Positions 5,054 through 5,766 of a stretch of DNA of 5,766 nt are shown piece by piece. The notes beneath the pieces were generated by a model. That model made no database searches and was not told the origin of the DNA. It saw nothing but the letters and a program-made list of their open reading frames with translations. Origin of the DNA: Ruminococcaceae bacterium UBA3710 (GTDB taxonomy: Bacteria > Bacillota > Clostridia > Oscillospirales > Acutalibacteraceae); contig DFHZ01000172.1 in NCBI GenBank assembly GCA_002371985.1, positions 1-5,766 on the forward strand. The letters are read 5' to 3'. Made by a program: the position numbers and the translations under genes. The stretch's first letter is position 1; every line of letters starts with the position of its first letter.

Positions 5054-5766
5054 TTACTCTGTTACTTCTTCAGTAGCAGTAACTTCTTCTGTTTGACCTT
5101 CGTCAACATTTACCGGAAGTTCTTCGGTAGTAGCGACAACCTCGTCCTCGCCCTCATTTGCTTTTTCTTCAACTTCTTTTTGAATTAAAGCACGAATAGA
5201 AAGGCTTACACGCTTTTTCTCCTCGTCTATTGCAATAATCTTTGCATCAACCTCTTGTCCTACGGTAAGTTCGTCCTGAGGTTTATTGATATGCTTATCG
5301 GCAATTTGAGAAATATGGATAAGTCCGTCAACACCGGGTATAATTCTTGCGAAAGCACCGTATGTTGTAAGGCTTACGATTTTAACATTGACAACATCGT
5401 CAACATTATACTCGTTCATAAATTTAGTCCAAGGATTATCGGCAGGGTCCTTGTATCCCAAAGAGATTTTCTTTTTCTCCTTGTCGATAGCCTTTACATA
5501 AACATCAATTTCATCGCCTACGGAAACAACTTCCGAAGGATTTTTAATTCTTGCCCAAGAAAGTTCGGAAATGTGAACCATTCCGTCAACTCCGCCTAAA
5601 TCTACGAAAGCACCGTATGTTGTAAGCGAACGAACTGTTCCTTTGAAGCGGTCGCCGACAGCAACGGATTCCCAGAATTTTTCCTGTTCAGCCTTTCTCT
5701 CTTCACGAAGTACGCTACGGATTGAGCCGACTGCCTTACGGCCTCTTCCTATCTCAATAATACGGA
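5054..5766 (-). CDS. rpsA: S1 RNA-binding domain protein, ribosomal protein S1 type (C-terminal part, cut by window edge)
   Basis: S1 proteins bind mRNA on the 30S subunit and aid translation initiation. The frame is open from the right edge, giving 236 visible residues, and the first internal Met is not the start. Visible in order are a charged linker (about 1-35, with RGRKAVGSIRSVLREER), one S1 domain (about 36-105, with TTYGAFVDL and GMVHISEL), a second S1 domain (about 122-193, with TTYGAFARI and GLIHISQI), and an acidic Glu/Thr/Val-rich tail (194-236) ending TEEVTATEEVTE. Both domains keep the G-F-H-I-S signature of OB-fold RNA-binding surfaces. The linker resembles that before C-terminal S1 repeats of clostridial S1 proteins, including those fused to IspH, but the upstream half is outside the window. 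Two terminators separate it from mraZ, so it is a separate transcription unit. The family is secure, the exact gene name less so. Confidence 0.85.
   Translation of the reverse strand, partial: RIIEIGRGRKAVGSIRSVLREERKAEQEKFWESVAVGDRFKGTVRSLTTYGAFVDLGGVDGMVHISELSWARIKNPSEVVSVGDEIDVYVKAIDKEKKKISLGYKDPADNPWTKFMNEYNVDDVVNVKIVSLTTYGAFARIIPGVDGLIHISQIADKHINKPQDELTVGQEVDAKIIAIDEEKKRVSLSIRALIQKEVEEKANEGEDEVVATTEELPVNVDEGQTEEVTATEEVTE

Noticed and set aside
5579..5581. ATG as start of a short 175-residue S1 protein
   Set aside because: The frame stays open to the window edge, and this Met lies in the middle of an S1 domain (GMVHISEL), so it is internal.
5255..5599. Plus-strand open frame of 114 codons
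   Set aside because: It is antisense to the two S1 domains, and its product shows no family features. It is a by-product of the codon pattern of the real gene.
1..5766. tRNA, rRNA, CRISPR arrays, insertion sequences, phage or defence genes
   Set aside because: No matching structures, repeat-spacer patterns or transposase-like frames are visible. The strand is fully used by conserved housekeeping genes and short intergenic signals.

Overview
The window is AT-rich and every gene lies on the minus strand, so it reads from right to left. It is the start of a division and cell wall (dcw) cluster of a Gram-positive bacterium, most likely a member of the Clostridia (Firmicutes). The reasons are the order mraZ-rsmH-ftsL-PBP-murE, a class B penicillin-binding protein with C-terminal PASTA domains and SpoVD-like cysteines, Gram-positive style Shine-Dalgarno sites, and a nearby S1-domain gene with few S1 repeats. 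The species cannot be named from this sequence.

Layout in transcription order. (1) 5766-5054: C-terminal part of an S1-domain RNA-binding protein (ribosomal protein S1 type), cut by the right window edge. (2) 5053-4829: a 225-base intergenic region. It holds two tandem intrinsic terminators, then an A/T-rich block, a good sigma-A-type promoter (TTGATT, 17 bases, TATAAT), and a leader with repeated GTGG motifs that look like MraZ operator boxes and include one perfect DnaA-box sequence. (3) 4828-4403: mraZ with a TTG start. (4) 4400-3480: rsmH, two bases after mraZ. (5) 3464-2997: an ftsL-like membrane/coiled-coil gene, 15 bases after rsmH. (6) 2996-2882: a 115-base gap with an 11-bp hairpin and an interrupted U-tract, a possible attenuator. 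(7) 2881-635: the class B PBP (FtsI/SpoVD type). (8) 620-1: the first 206 codons of murE, cut by the left edge.

The genes serve septal or sporulation wall synthesis. MraZ is the likely autoregulator of the cluster. RsmH methylates 16S rRNA. FtsL and the PBP belong to the septal synthase complex, and MurE makes the cytoplasmic peptidoglycan precursor. Close spacing and overlapping stop/SD signals suggest one transcript from the mraZ promoter, possibly modulated before the PBP gene.

This is a largely ordinary, conserved region and I see no new biological system. The points most worth a second look are the operator/DnaA-box array upstream of mraZ, the hairpin between ftsL and the PBP gene, and the SpoVD-like cysteine pair in a PBP that carries two PASTA domains.
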